DNA of 64,000 nt from the NCBI GenBank assembly GCA_041674625.1, contig JBAYVI010000004.1, positions 1 to 64,000 on the forward strand, in the 5' to 3' direction. The notes under the pieces were generated by a model that saw only the letters and a list, made by a program, of their open reading frames with translations, ran no database searches and was not told the DNA's origin. The position numbers and the translations under genes were made by a program. Source of the stretch: BRH-c32 sp041674625 (GTDB taxonomy: Bacteria; Bacteroidota; Ignavibacteria; Ignavibacteriales; Melioribacteraceae). This document shows positions 14,506 through 22,323 of the stretch, one piece after another (the first letter of the stretch is position 1; each line of letters begins with the position of its first letter).

Positions 14506-14524
14506 AAAATTTTAGTAGATTTTT

Positions 14525-14553
14525 GCAACCTTGTATGATTGTATACGTTAAAG
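14525..14553 (+). promoter_or_regulatory. bipartite phage promoter-like motif
   Basis: GCAACCTTGTATGATT followed by CGTTAAA at the fixed spacing. It lies between the HNH stop and the start of the next gene cluster at 14561. Confidence 0.55.
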
Positions 14554-14560
14554 AGGGTGT

Positions 14561-14719
14561 ATGGCTAAAAAGTATTCAAAGAGGGTGGATAAGGAGGGGG
14601 TGAGATTGGCGTGGGTGATGAAGGTGTATAAGTTTAGTGCAAGACAGGTTGCTGAGAAGTTGGGGGTGAATGTTTGCACTGTATATAGGATATATGCTGA
14701 TAAAAAGACAAGGATATGA
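14561..14719 (+). CDS. small helix-turn-helix protein (52 aa)
   Basis: Residues 20-48 form a clear HTH (YKFSARQVAEKLGVNVCTVY) with a basic N-terminus. It is the first gene after a bipartite promoter-like motif, and its TGA overlaps the next ATG as ATGA. Probably a small regulator. Confidence 0.65.
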   Translation: MAKKYSKRVDKEGVRLAWVMKVYKFSARQVAEKLGVNVCTVYRIYADKKTRI

Positions 14720-15147
14720 AGAAGTGTTTGAAGTGTGGGGTAAATAATCAGAGGTATAGGGTATTGTTTGAGGGGGCTTATTGTAAAGATTGTGTAGATG
14801 GTGTCCCGACAAGGGAGAGAAGTTGGTATAAAGAGAAGATTGCCGCCGAGAAGGTTCGTAAAGAAGCTAAGAAAGCGAAAGTTTTCCGCCGGAAAGCGGT
14901 AAAGATTATAGAGAAGGCTGTTAAATCCCCTAAAAAGGTAAAATTATGTAATAAATGTAGATGTGGTCTCACTAAAGATAACACTTACCCTGTTAAAGGT
15001 GGAAAACTTGATTGGTATTGTAAATGGTGCAGGATTGAGGTGAATAAGGAGAATAGGGATAGGGTGAAGAATGCTGGTCTAAAAAAGGGGATAAAGTTAA
15101 TATTAAAGCACTTGTTGCATTCTGATGATAATTATAAAATAAGATAA
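14716..15147 (+). CDS. double zinc-ribbon basic protein
   Basis: A 143-residue, very Lys-rich protein with two Cys pairs at each end: CLKC and CKDC near 4-26, CNKC and CKWC near 77-105. A charged helix joins them. This looks like a nucleic-acid-binding zinc protein. It is coupled to the HTH gene upstream. Confidence 0.65.
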   Translation: MKKCLKCGVNNQRYRVLFEGAYCKDCVDGVPTRERSWYKEKIAAEKVRKEAKKAKVFRRKAVKIIEKAVKSPKKVKLCNKCRCGLTKDNTYPVKGGKLDWYCKWCRIEVNKENRDRVKNAGLKKGIKLILKHLLHSDDNYKIR

Positions 15148-15148
15148 C

Positions 15149-15421
15149 ATGGATATTAAGGTGGAATTAATAAGTGAATATAGTGTGGAGGTGGAGAAAT
15201 GGCGGGGGAGGAAAGAAAAGGCTGTTAAAAGGGCTAATGAAGATTTATCGCTTATTGTTCCATTAGTGGAGGAGTATTATGAGGCGAGGAGACCGGTGGG
15301 GGATATGGTGGTGTATAGTTGGAATGTAAAGGGTGGTGTTGAGGGGTTTAAGGTGTTTTTGAATGATTTTCTGAAGGTGTGTGTTTGTTATCCGGGGACA
15401 GTGGTTAAAGTAAGTAGGTAG
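15149..15421 (+). CDS. hypothetical protein (90 aa)
   Basis: Soluble, mixed alpha/beta, two Cys near the end (KVCVCYPG). It follows the upstream stop by one base. Ends at TAG, and here TAG must be a true stop because the DnaJ-like gene begins four bases later in another frame. Confidence 0.6.
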   Translation: MDIKVELISEYSVEVEKWRGRKEKAVKRANEDLSLIVPLVEEYYEARRPVGDMVVYSWNVKGGVEGFKVFLNDFLKVCVCYPGTVVKVSR

Positions 15422-15425
15422 ATAT

Positions 15426-16007
15426 ATGAGTTTATACGACAAATTAGGGGTAGATAAAGGAGCTTCTGCCGAAGAGATTAAAGATGCTTATAAGGAAAAA
15501 GCTAAGAAATTACACCCTGACAAGAATGGTGGTGATGGTAAGGAGATGGCGGAAGTGAATCATGCTTATTTAGTGTTAAGAGACCCTGCTAAAAGGGATA
15601 AATATGATGCCACCGGCCAGGAATATGAGGAGAGTTTTGATGTTAAGTTTGCGGGGTTTGTAAACACTATATTTATGAAATTAGTGGATATTGAGGATGT
15701 TGATACGAGGGATTTGGTTGGATTGTTTAAGAATCAGGCTAATTTACATATAAAGAAGTTGTGTGGGGTAAAGGAGGAATTGGAATTTAAGAAGAAGAAA
15801 TGTGAGAAAGTGTTTAATAGGCTCGGCGGGGATAATAGGATTGGAAATGTAGTTTCTATGAATATAGATATGTTTAAGTCGGAGATTTCAAAGATGGAGG
15901 AGGAGATTAAATTCATGGAAGAATGTTTTGAAGTGATAAGCCATCATAATTATAAATTTGATGAACCTAAAGATGTAAATGAATTTTATGTAACATTTAA
16001 CAGATAA
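15426..16007 (+). CDS. DnaJ-like J-domain protein
   Basis: A 193-residue protein whose first 65 residues are a J domain: LYDKLGVDKGASAEEIKDAY, the HPD motif at H30-P31-D32, then NHAYLVLRDPAKRDKYD. J domains recruit and stimulate Hsp70 (DnaK). There is no Gly/Phe region or zinc domain; the rest is a charged helical domain with no known match. The phage would use the host DnaK, for example in assembly or replication. Confidence 0.9.
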   Translation: MSLYDKLGVDKGASAEEIKDAYKEKAKKLHPDKNGGDGKEMAEVNHAYLVLRDPAKRDKYDATGQEYEESFDVKFAGFVNTIFMKLVDIEDVDTRDLVGLFKNQANLHIKKLCGVKEELEFKKKKCEKVFNRLGGDNRIGNVVSMNIDMFKSEISKMEEEIKFMEECFEVISHHNYKFDEPKDVNEFYVTFNR

Positions 16008-16010
16008 ACC

Positions 16011-16199
16011 ATGAGACTTCCACCGCCAGACAGAACTAAATACCCATTTAAAACACTTAATTTGAATGATAGTGTAGTTACTGAAGGTAATTACAGGGTG
16101 ATAAGGATATGCGCGGATGGATATAGGAACAGGAGAGGATGGATGTTTTTAGTTAAGGATTTAGGAGAAGGTAAAGTAGAAATTAAAAGATATAAATAG
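16011..16199 (+). CDS. small hypothetical protein (62 aa)
   Basis: Beta-rich (NDSVVTEGNYRVIRICADGY). The frame ends TAG TAG TAG TAA, so read-through would add three residues. Follows the DnaJ-like gene by three bases. Confidence 0.55.
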   Translation: MRLPPPDRTKYPFKTLNLNDSVVTEGNYRVIRICADGYRNRRGWMFLVKDLGEGKVEIKRYK

Positions 16200-16249
16200 T
16201 AGTAGTAAAATTTTGAAATTAATTATTAACCAACTATATTTACAGTAAT

Positions 16250-16348
16250 ATGACAACGATTAGTAACGACATTCCGCCGAACAGCACTTTGTATTTTTTA
16301 ATTTGTGTATTGGCGGCAGTGATAGTAATATCTTTTTGTATATGCTAA
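16250..16348 (+). CDS. single-pass membrane peptide (32 aa)
   Basis: ATG at 16250, TAA at 16346-16348. A polar start (MTTISNDIPPNS) leads into one hydrophobic helix (LYFLICVLAAVIVISFCIC). Its end overlaps the next ATG at 16342. Confidence 0.45.
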   Translation: MTTISNDIPPNSTLYFLICVLAAVIVISFCIC

Positions 16349-16611
16349 CAGCTAGCGCTATTCATAGATATGGTATAGAGGGTGTATGGGATATGTATGC
16401 CTCTATAAACGATCTTTTCTCAGGGAGTGATAATGACCCATTTTTAAATGCAGATGCTTTAGCTGGCGAAATAGGGGCTGTATTTTGGGATATAACAGTG
16501 GCTATTGCCAGTAAGGATAAGTGTATTATTCAAGTTCTTGTTTTTAGAAATAAGATGGGATATGACAAATATAAATCGGACGGAGTAGTAATTTTTGACC
16601 ATAAAGAATAA
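16342..16611 (+). CDS. hypothetical protein (89 aa)
   Basis: Start at 16342 (MLTASAIHRYGIEGVWDMYA) is preferred to an in-frame GTG at 16303 inside the membrane-peptide gene. Ala/Asp-rich, soluble, helical then beta. No known domain. Confidence 0.55.
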   Translation: MLTASAIHRYGIEGVWDMYASINDLFSGSDNDPFLNADALAGEIGAVFWDITVAIASKDKCIIQVLVFRNKMGYDKYKSDGVVIFDHKE

Positions 16612-16865
16612 TGGAAACAATGACAATACAAAGAGGGACTATTTCTTTGCCTGAAGGGCAGGGTCCGGTTGTTTATGTGAGGTTTAAAAAGCCTCGCAGA
16701 CCAAGAAAGTGGAAAAAGCGATTCTTTAAACTGCATGGATATAATTGGACTAAAAACATTGTTAATGGATGGATGTGTTTAAATGATGATGGTTTCTATC
16801 CAAGTCAAACACCCATATATGCAACTATTACGCAAGAACATTTAGATGTTTTTGATAAAGAATGA
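16611..16865 (+). CDS. small basic hypothetical protein (84 aa)
   Basis: Contains a strongly basic central stretch (FKKPRRPRKWKKRFFK) that may bind nucleic acid. Its ATG touches the upstream stop, and its TGA overlaps the next ATG as ATGA. Confidence 0.5.
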   Translation: METMTIQRGTISLPEGQGPVVYVRFKKPRRPRKWKKRFFKLHGYNWTKNIVNGWMCLNDDGFYPSQTPIYATITQEHLDVFDKE

Positions 16866-16945
16866 AAGGTGGAATTGCAATAGGAATAGGTTTTTATATC
16901 CCGATACTTAATGGTAAGATTTGGGTGGAATATTTTGTAAATTAA
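16862..16945 (+). CDS. micro-ORF (27 aa)
   Basis: Coupled by ATGA to the gene before and followed three bases later by the DUF3127 gene. Hydrophobic Gly/Ile-rich peptide. Weak, but its exact fit supports it. Confidence 0.35.
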   Translation: MKGGIAIGIGFYIPILNGKIWVEYFVN

Positions 16946-16948
16946 GTT

Positions 16949-17272
16949 ATGATTCAGAAAATAACAGGTAAAATAAGAACTATATTTGATACTCAAAACA
17001 TTGGGGATAACTTTAGTAAAAGAAAGTTTGCGGTTGATTACATAGCTAACCCTGACGCCAAATGGAATAAGCCGTGTCCAATTCAGTTTTATGTATTTAA
17101 TCGTAAAAAAGATAAAATTAACCTTTGTAATGAATTAAACACTTTTTCTCCGGCAGATGAAGTAGAGGTGGTGTTTAGTCTTCGAGGAAGGGAATTTAAC
17201 GGTAAGTATTTTAATGTATTAGAGTGTATTAGTATAAAAGCATTACAACTTTGTAAGGAAATAAACAAATAA
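16949..17272 (+). CDS. DUF3127-family protein
   Basis: A 107-residue protein matching DUF3127: start KITGKIRTIFDTQNIGDNFS, then KRKFAVDY, PIQFYVFNRKKDKINL, and GREFNGKYFNVLECIS near the end. The family is common in Bacteroidota and its OB-like pattern suggests single-stranded nucleic-acid binding, which is inference. The last codons overlap the first copy of a paired dyad element. Confidence 0.75.
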   Translation: MIQKITGKIRTIFDTQNIGDNFSKRKFAVDYIANPDAKWNKPCPIQFYVFNRKKDKINLCNELNTFSPADEVEVVFSLRGREFNGKYFNVLECISIKALQLCKEINK

Positions 17273-17296
17273 TAATTTATCACAGAATTGAAATGG
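17241..17296. repeat. paired 21-bp dyad element, inverted orientation
   Basis: An inverted copy at 17241-17262 and a direct copy at about 17276-17296. The ATG of the next gene (17293) lies within the second copy. Confidence 0.6.
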
Positions 17297-17526
17297 CTTC
17301 ATCGGACGAATATCAACAGCAGAATGAATGGAATCAAATTGTAAACAAGCCTTGTTTCTTTCCGGGAGACGGGAGTCAAATGGATATAAATTCGCAGATT
17401 TACGCAGGAGAAAGAGAGCGAAATTATTGGTTTAAAAAGGTTACGGGCGTTTCCGGTGAAGATGTATTTTTATTTAATGACAATGATTTAAACAACACAA
17501 ACAATGATACTATACACAACCACTAA
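17293..17526 (+). CDS. small acidic hypothetical protein (77 aa)
   Basis: Polar, Asn/Gln/Asp-rich protein with an Asn-rich C-terminal tail. The ATG is embedded in a dyad copy, so a factor binding there could affect expression. No recognised domain. Confidence 0.55.
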   Translation: MASSDEYQQQNEWNQIVNKPCFFPGDGSQMDINSQIYAGERERNYWFKKVTGVSGEDVFLFNDNDLNNTNNDTIHNH

Positions 17527-17695
17527 AATAGAAACTAAAGCCGACTATATTCGTTGGCAGATGCACTACAAATTTCGCGAGAAATTAATCAATGAAGTGA
17601 TGGCTAAAGTGTTTAACAAAAATACTTTTGTAAATTCAGTCGTAGAGGACGCTTAGAAAAAAGCAATGCAGGATATAAACAATGCTATTAAGTAA
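17504..17695 (+). CDS. small protein with one in-frame TAG (63 codons)
   Basis: From ATG 17504, overlapping the upstream gene, 50 codons are open (MILYTTTKIETKADYIRWQM and on). TAG follows at 17654-17656, then 12 more coding-like codons (KKAMQDINNAIK) end at TAA 17693-17695. The helix continues naturally across the TAG. Either TAG is decoded or the shorter 50-residue form is the product. Confidence 0.45.
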
Positions 17696-17718
17696 GTAAC
17701 AAATAAAACAGATATATA

Positions 17719-18498
17719 ATGAACTACAAAAAAATTAGTTTAAATGCGCATGGCGCAAAAGGCGCAGAGATTTTCTTTTTGGAGCCGAATGACAAGGGTC
17801 TGCAAGAGCTGACCAAGAAGTACCCACGAAATCCTTGTCACATCGGCATGCAGAAGCTATTTAAAGATTTACGCCCGCACCTGCTCAATATCTGCGGGAT
17901 AATCAATTCTGACATGGATATGAATATTATGGCTCAATATCTATTAGAAACGACCGTAGACTGCATAGAATTAGATGGTGGCACTATCACACTCAGCGGA
18001 GAAAAACTTGCAACAGCGGACAAATACATTAAGCTAAAGACATATAAGCTAGAGGCCGAAGATGGCTATGAGCAGTATGACGAAGTATTTAATTTAGTGA
18101 ATGCTATTTGTGAGGAAACAACTGAGTATTTGAAAGGTAATAAAAAGGCGGACGATATTGAAGCTGCGATGCAGTGGTTGGAAATGAAAGGTAGCGTTAA
18201 GGTGAAAGAAGATGGTAAAACTAAAACCCTCACCATTGATGATATTAAGGAGTTCTCTCCTGAGAAATTAAAGGAATGGGCAACTAAACTTCTTGAAACA
18301 AACTTTGGAAGCGTAATCCTTCACAATGAAGACTTAGACCATGATGGCGTAGATGTAACTGCGGCTGTTCAGGAGCTTAAAACTGAATTTGAAATCACTG
18401 AAGAAGTTAGTCAGATTGAAGTGGCGGAATCAAAACCTAAAAAAGACAAGAAAGTAAAAGAAACAGCTCCATCTACTAACGAAGAAGAACAATTTTAA
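17719..18498 (+). CDS. hypothetical protein with acidic tail, near the exonuclease
   Basis: A 259-residue protein. The N-terminal 180 residues are mixed alpha/beta and the last 60 are Lys/Glu-rich, ending EEEQF, which resembles the acidic tail of single-stranded DNA-binding proteins. I do not recognise the fold. It overlaps the PD-(D/E)XK nuclease by TAATG, so a recombination or replication role is plausible but inferred. Confidence 0.65.
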   Translation: MNYKKISLNAHGAKGAEIFFLEPNDKGLQELTKKYPRNPCHIGMQKLFKDLRPHLLNICGIINSDMDMNIMAQYLLETTVDCIELDGGTITLSGEKLATADKYIKLKTYKLEAEDGYEQYDEVFNLVNAICEETTEYLKGNKKADDIEAAMQWLEMKGSVKVKEDGKTKTLTIDDIKEFSPEKLKEWATKLLETNFGSVILHNEDLDHDGVDVTAAVQELKTEFEITEEVSQIEVAESKPKKDKKVKETAPSTNEEEQF

Positions 18499-19268
18499 TG
18501 AGCAACCCACACACATTATTTCCTAATAAGGTTGTGCTGGAACCTATTTCACACACGTATCAGTGTAGTAATGGTAATCAATACTTATCAGTAAGTAGAT
18601 TTTTATCATTACTATCTGAGCGTTTTGAAGATACTATTGCTTATAAAAGAGCAAGTGAGGCTACTAAACTTGAATGGAAAGGTAAGGGTAAGACTGCCGC
18701 AGATCATGGTACTAATATCCATGAAGCTTTAGAGCTTTACAATAAGACTGGTCAAATACTACAAACTAACGCTCATTTAGAACAAGCTATTAAAAGTATT
18801 ACTGCTGAATATAATTCTTATCACCAGTCTTATGATGAAATATGTCTTTACAATGATAAGTATAGAATCGCCGGAACTACTGATAAGATTTGTATGATTA
18901 GCAATCGTAAAGAGTGCGAAGTGGATTTGGCGGATTATAAAACAAATATTTCAAAAGGTATATATTATTTTAGTGATTACAAGAAGAGGATGTTCCCTCC
19001 ATTAGATCACTTACAGGACTGTAATTACGTGAAGTATAGTTTGCAGTTAAGTATTTATGCTTATTTCTTTGAAGAGCTTACGGGCAGGAAAGTAAGACAA
19101 CTTTACATACACTTTATACCGCCAAATGACATGATGCAGCACAGAAAGATTCCTGTGATGTACATGAAGAATGACGTGAAGATATTACTTGAATTGTATA
19201 AGGACACAGTATTAAACATAGTTGAACCAGTAATGATAAATCAAACAGAAGATGAAGAGGAGTTTTAA
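18498..19268 (+). CDS. PD-(D/E)XK nuclease (RecB/Cas4-like exonuclease fold)
   Basis: A 256-residue protein with the family landmarks in order: G71-T-N-I-H75-E76, RIAGTTDKI with D129, then EVDLADYKT with D146 and K148 as the D...(D/E)xK core, and a QxxxY-type helix (YSLQLSIYAYFFEE). This predicts a metal-dependent DNA exonuclease as used in phage recombination or replication. Such nucleases are typical of crAss-like replication modules. Confidence 0.85.
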   Translation: MSNPHTLFPNKVVLEPISHTYQCSNGNQYLSVSRFLSLLSERFEDTIAYKRASEATKLEWKGKGKTAADHGTNIHEALELYNKTGQILQTNAHLEQAIKSITAEYNSYHQSYDEICLYNDKYRIAGTTDKICMISNRKECEVDLADYKTNISKGIYYFSDYKKRMFPPLDHLQDCNYVKYSLQLSIYAYFFEELTGRKVRQLYIHFIPPNDMMQHRKIPVMYMKNDVKILLELYKDTVLNIVEPVMINQTEDEEEF

Positions 19269-19480
19269 TGGAAAAAACAACTAAATACAGAATAGGCTCT
19301 GAGCATGATTTATGGCTTCCTGTAACAATAGAAGTTTATAAGGGAACAATCATTGGCTCTAGTGATAAAAGATTAGTGGAGATAGGTTCTAATTTTGAAT
19401 CTATGAGAAAATACTGGGAGCAATTCGACGGAGAAAACAAATACACCATAACACTTATACCTGATGAAAACACCAATTAG
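19268..19480 (+). CDS. hypothetical protein (70 aa)
   Basis: Start overlaps the upstream stop (TAATG). Beta-rich, ending at TAG inside the next gene, which begins at 19464. Function unknown. Confidence 0.5.
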   Translation: MEKTTKYRIGSEHDLWLPVTIEVYKGTIIGSSDKRLVEIGSNFESMRKYWEQFDGENKYTITLIPDENTN

Positions 19481-19667
19481 CGGAAGCCCTGATGAATTTG
19501 CAGAGAATTTATACTGGGAATATAATAAGTTTGAAAACTTAACCACTGATGAAGTTAAGAGGCTGTGTATATCTACACTTGATATTTTAATGCAGGAAGT
19601 GGACACACACAAGAGAGTGTATTACAAAACAGCTAAAGAGGCTATTAAAAACAGGGGGAATATATGA
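19464..19667 (+). CDS. hypothetical protein (67 aa)
   Basis: Helical, overlapping both neighbours (17 bp and 4 bp). Contains NLTTDEVKRLCISTLDILMQ. The tight overlaps indicate one operon leading to the terminase. Confidence 0.5.
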   Translation: MKTPISGSPDEFAENLYWEYNKFENLTTDEVKRLCISTLDILMQEVDTHKRVYYKTAKEAIKNRGNI

Positions 19668-20197
19668 GTTATTTATTTTACGTAGACACAAAAAACAATG
19701 CTGTTTTACATCCAGAGGTTGTTAAATTATGTCCTTCATTTTTGGCACTTAACGAAAAAGAGATTTTATATGTTGTTTTGTTTGCTGATTACAATTCGAT
19801 ATATAAACAGTTCCCGGAACACGAGCGAAAAAGGAAGGCAATGTGGCACGCTTTTGATGAAAACGAGCATGAGCTTATAGAATCAACTCGAATATTAAAT
19901 GCGATTCAAGATTATATTTCTTTACAATATAGTCCTAAGATCGAAACAATAAACAAGTATCAAAAGAAGATTGATGATATGCTTGTGTTGTTGGAAGTAG
20001 ACAATAATCCATCTAGCATTGAAAGGATAGATAAGGCAATAGGTACTCTTCGAAAAAGAATTAATGATATGCAGACAGAGGTTTTGTCTGATACTGTTAA
20101 TGATGGTGTATTAAAGGGAGGTAAGATTAAGTCTTTTTTAGAGAAGGCAATGTCAAATAAGAAACATTATTTCGCTATTATAGGCAAAAAAGTATAA
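19664..20197 (+). CDS. hypothetical protein preceding terminase (possible small subunit)
   Basis: A 177-residue protein with an N-terminal alpha/beta region and a helical, coiled-coil-like centre (NKYQKKIDDMLVLLEV, IERIDKAIGTLRKRINDMQT). It ends two bases before the terminase large subunit. Position suggests a small terminase, but I see no clear HTH; I list the role as a guess. Confidence 0.6.
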   Translation: MSYLFYVDTKNNAVLHPEVVKLCPSFLALNEKEILYVVLFADYNSIYKQFPEHERKRKAMWHAFDENEHELIESTRILNAIQDYISLQYSPKIETINKYQKKIDDMLVLLEVDNNPSSIERIDKAIGTLRKRINDMQTEVLSDTVNDGVLKGGKIKSFLEKAMSNKKHYFAIIGKKV

Positions 20198-20199
20198 CC

Positions 20200-22254
20200 A
20201 TGGCACAAAGATTTAAATTTTTTACAGGCATGGGTTTTGACCCAAGTAATCCAGAGCATAGACCTCCATATATAAAGGGAAAAGGATTTTGTCCGAATCC
20301 AATAGTGATTTTCGGAATACCAAAATACGCTGATAGTTTATATGATAAAAAAGTTATAGGAACGCCTGAATATATTGCGTTTTGGGAAGAGGAATTAAGG
20401 CGAATACATAACGGGTATCAAACTGGTGGGTGGTGGATTCCCGGACGTTATTATTACTATTTAAACTATTCTGTAATGCAGGACGTTAAGGGTGGAAGTA
20501 TTAATCCTGACATAGATGATTTACACATGGAACTTGCTTATTTAATCGAGTATTGTAAGACTTATGGTAAAAATTTAATGATTCCTAAAGCCCGTAGGAA
20601 AGGTATATCAGAAGCCACTCATAAGATGGTTATAGATTATGGATGGAGGTTTACTTATGACTATAAGGCTGGTATAGCTTCTGGCAAGAAAGATTTTATT
20701 GATGACTTTGTAAAGAAATTAAGATATGGGTGGATGTATTTGCCGCCAGAATTTTATACTAATCCAGATTTAAACAATGATGATGAAATTATTGCTGGAT
20801 ATAGTGAAAAAAATAATTTAAACTCCTATGTTCAAGCGGGGACGAGAAACATTATATATACGAGAACAATCCATACTGACGCTACTGGATTTAAAGGAAA
20901 TTATTACAGAGATATTATTGTTGAAGAGATTGGTGAAACTGAAAAGTTTTTAGAATTTTGGCGCGGAACAAAGTCGGCATTAACTGATGGTATTGGAAAT
21001 CAGATAGGTTCCGCTTTCTGTTATGGCACAGGTGGGAAAATGGATAAGGGTTCTAAAGATTTTAAAAAGGCATGGTCAAGAAATGAGAAAGAAAATTTTA
21101 TTGACACTAATAATTTTATAAGATTTTTAATTCCAGCGCAAAGATTTAATATATACGGTGGGGCATCTGAGGCTAAAAGAAGGATTCCCAAAGACTCTAA
21201 GTTGTTAAAAGAATATCAGCCTTATCAATTAATCGGCGTTGAAGATATTGAAACATCTTTAGCTAATATATTAAAAGAAAGAGCCGACTTAATTACTAAA
21301 TCAGACAAACAAGATTACTACGAGCATTTACAAAACGAGCCTATAAATGAGCAGGAAATATTTGCTAAGACTATTGTAAATAATTTTGATTCACAAAAAC
21401 TTTCCGCTCAACAAGCCATACTTGACGGACAAGTTCATCCAAAATGGACAAAGTATAAATTTATTTGGGCAAAAGATAAAAACGGAATGCCTACAATGAC
21501 TCCTGAGCCGAAAGTTTTAGAGAAGCATGACGATCAAGAAACTTGTGTTTGGATATTAGATGAAGGACATCCTGTTAATAATTATATTGGAAGGTATTCC
21601 GCTGGGATAGACGGGTACAATGTTGATCAAACTAAGAACTCAAAATCTTTGGGCGGAATGTGTGTTATTGATAGGGTTACAAAAACACCCGTTGCGGTTA
21701 TTTGTTGTAGACCGGCTAGAAAAGAAATGTTTTATGAGCTGTGTATTCAGTTATCTATTTATTATAAAATGTATGGAAACGTACTTGGTGACATAGGGTC
21801 CGACTCTGTAATGAAGCATTTTGAGCTTTTTGGGTGCTATCAGTATTTAGCAGATAGACCTAAAAAATTTGAGTCATTAACTAGTGAGCAAATGCACGTT
21901 AAATGGGTGCGTTTAACTGATTATAGCAAGCCTAAAATGATAGGGTTAATGCAGTCACATGTCATAGACCATTGCGATAAAATATGGTTCCCTGAGCTTA
22001 TTAGCCAAATTTCAACTTATGATGAGGGGGCTAGGGATAGTGATAATGACTTGGCGGATGCTTATGGGATTGCTCTTATGCAAGACATAAGTTATGATAT
22101 GACCCCTAAGAATACAGAAGACGATCAAATTCCTGACAGATTTGCACTCCCTAAGTTTAGTAATGGTCAAATGGTGAGGCAAGCTGACCCTATAAAAAAC
22201 ATTCAGCAAGACTCTAATCTGTTCGGAATGATGTTTGGAAAACAACCTGAATAA
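20200..22254 (+). CDS. terL: terminase large subunit
   Basis: A 684-residue packaging motor. ATPase part: deviant Walker A ARRKGIS at 131-137, Walker B IIVEEIGE at 239-246. Nuclease part: acidic residues in AGIDGY (near D470), GDIGSD (near D530) and DLADAYG (near D617), the RNase H-like triad. ATP-driven translocation into the prohead and genome cleavage are the known functions. Length and the PKARRKG motif fit crAss-like terminases. Confidence 0.93.
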   Translation: MAQRFKFFTGMGFDPSNPEHRPPYIKGKGFCPNPIVIFGIPKYADSLYDKKVIGTPEYIAFWEEELRRIHNGYQTGGWWIPGRYYYYLNYSVMQDVKGGSINPDIDDLHMELAYLIEYCKTYGKNLMIPKARRKGISEATHKMVIDYGWRFTYDYKAGIASGKKDFIDDFVKKLRYGWMYLPPEFYTNPDLNNDDEIIAGYSEKNNLNSYVQAGTRNIIYTRTIHTDATGFKGNYYRDIIVEEIGETEKFLEFWRGTKSALTDGIGNQIGSAFCYGTGGKMDKGSKDFKKAWSRNEKENFIDTNNFIRFLIPAQRFNIYGGASEAKRRIPKDSKLLKEYQPYQLIGVEDIETSLANILKERADLITKSDKQDYYEHLQNEPINEQEIFAKTIVNNFDSQKLSAQQAILDGQVHPKWTKYKFIWAKDKNGMPTMTPEPKVLEKHDDQETCVWILDEGHPVNNYIGRYSAGIDGYNVDQTKNSKSLGGMCVIDRVTKTPVAVICCRPARKEMFYELCIQLSIYYKMYGNVLGDIGSDSVMKHFELFGCYQYLADRPKKFESLTSEQMHVKWVRLTDYSKPKMIGLMQSHVIDHCDKIWFPELISQISTYDEGARDSDNDLADAYGIALMQDISYDMTPKNTEDDQIPDRFALPKFSNGQMVRQADPIKNIQQDSNLFGMMFGKQPE

Positions 22255-22323
22255 CTTATTTTAGTTTACTAATTAAATTTAATTATATTTACCATTGTAT
22301 AAATCATGGAATTTATCAATTAA

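Noticed and set aside
16197..16208. Three consecutive TAG codons before TAA at the end of the 62-aa gene
   Set aside because: A simple run of stop codons at a gene end is expected by chance and could be a stop-tandem safeguard; it is not evidence for recoding by itself.
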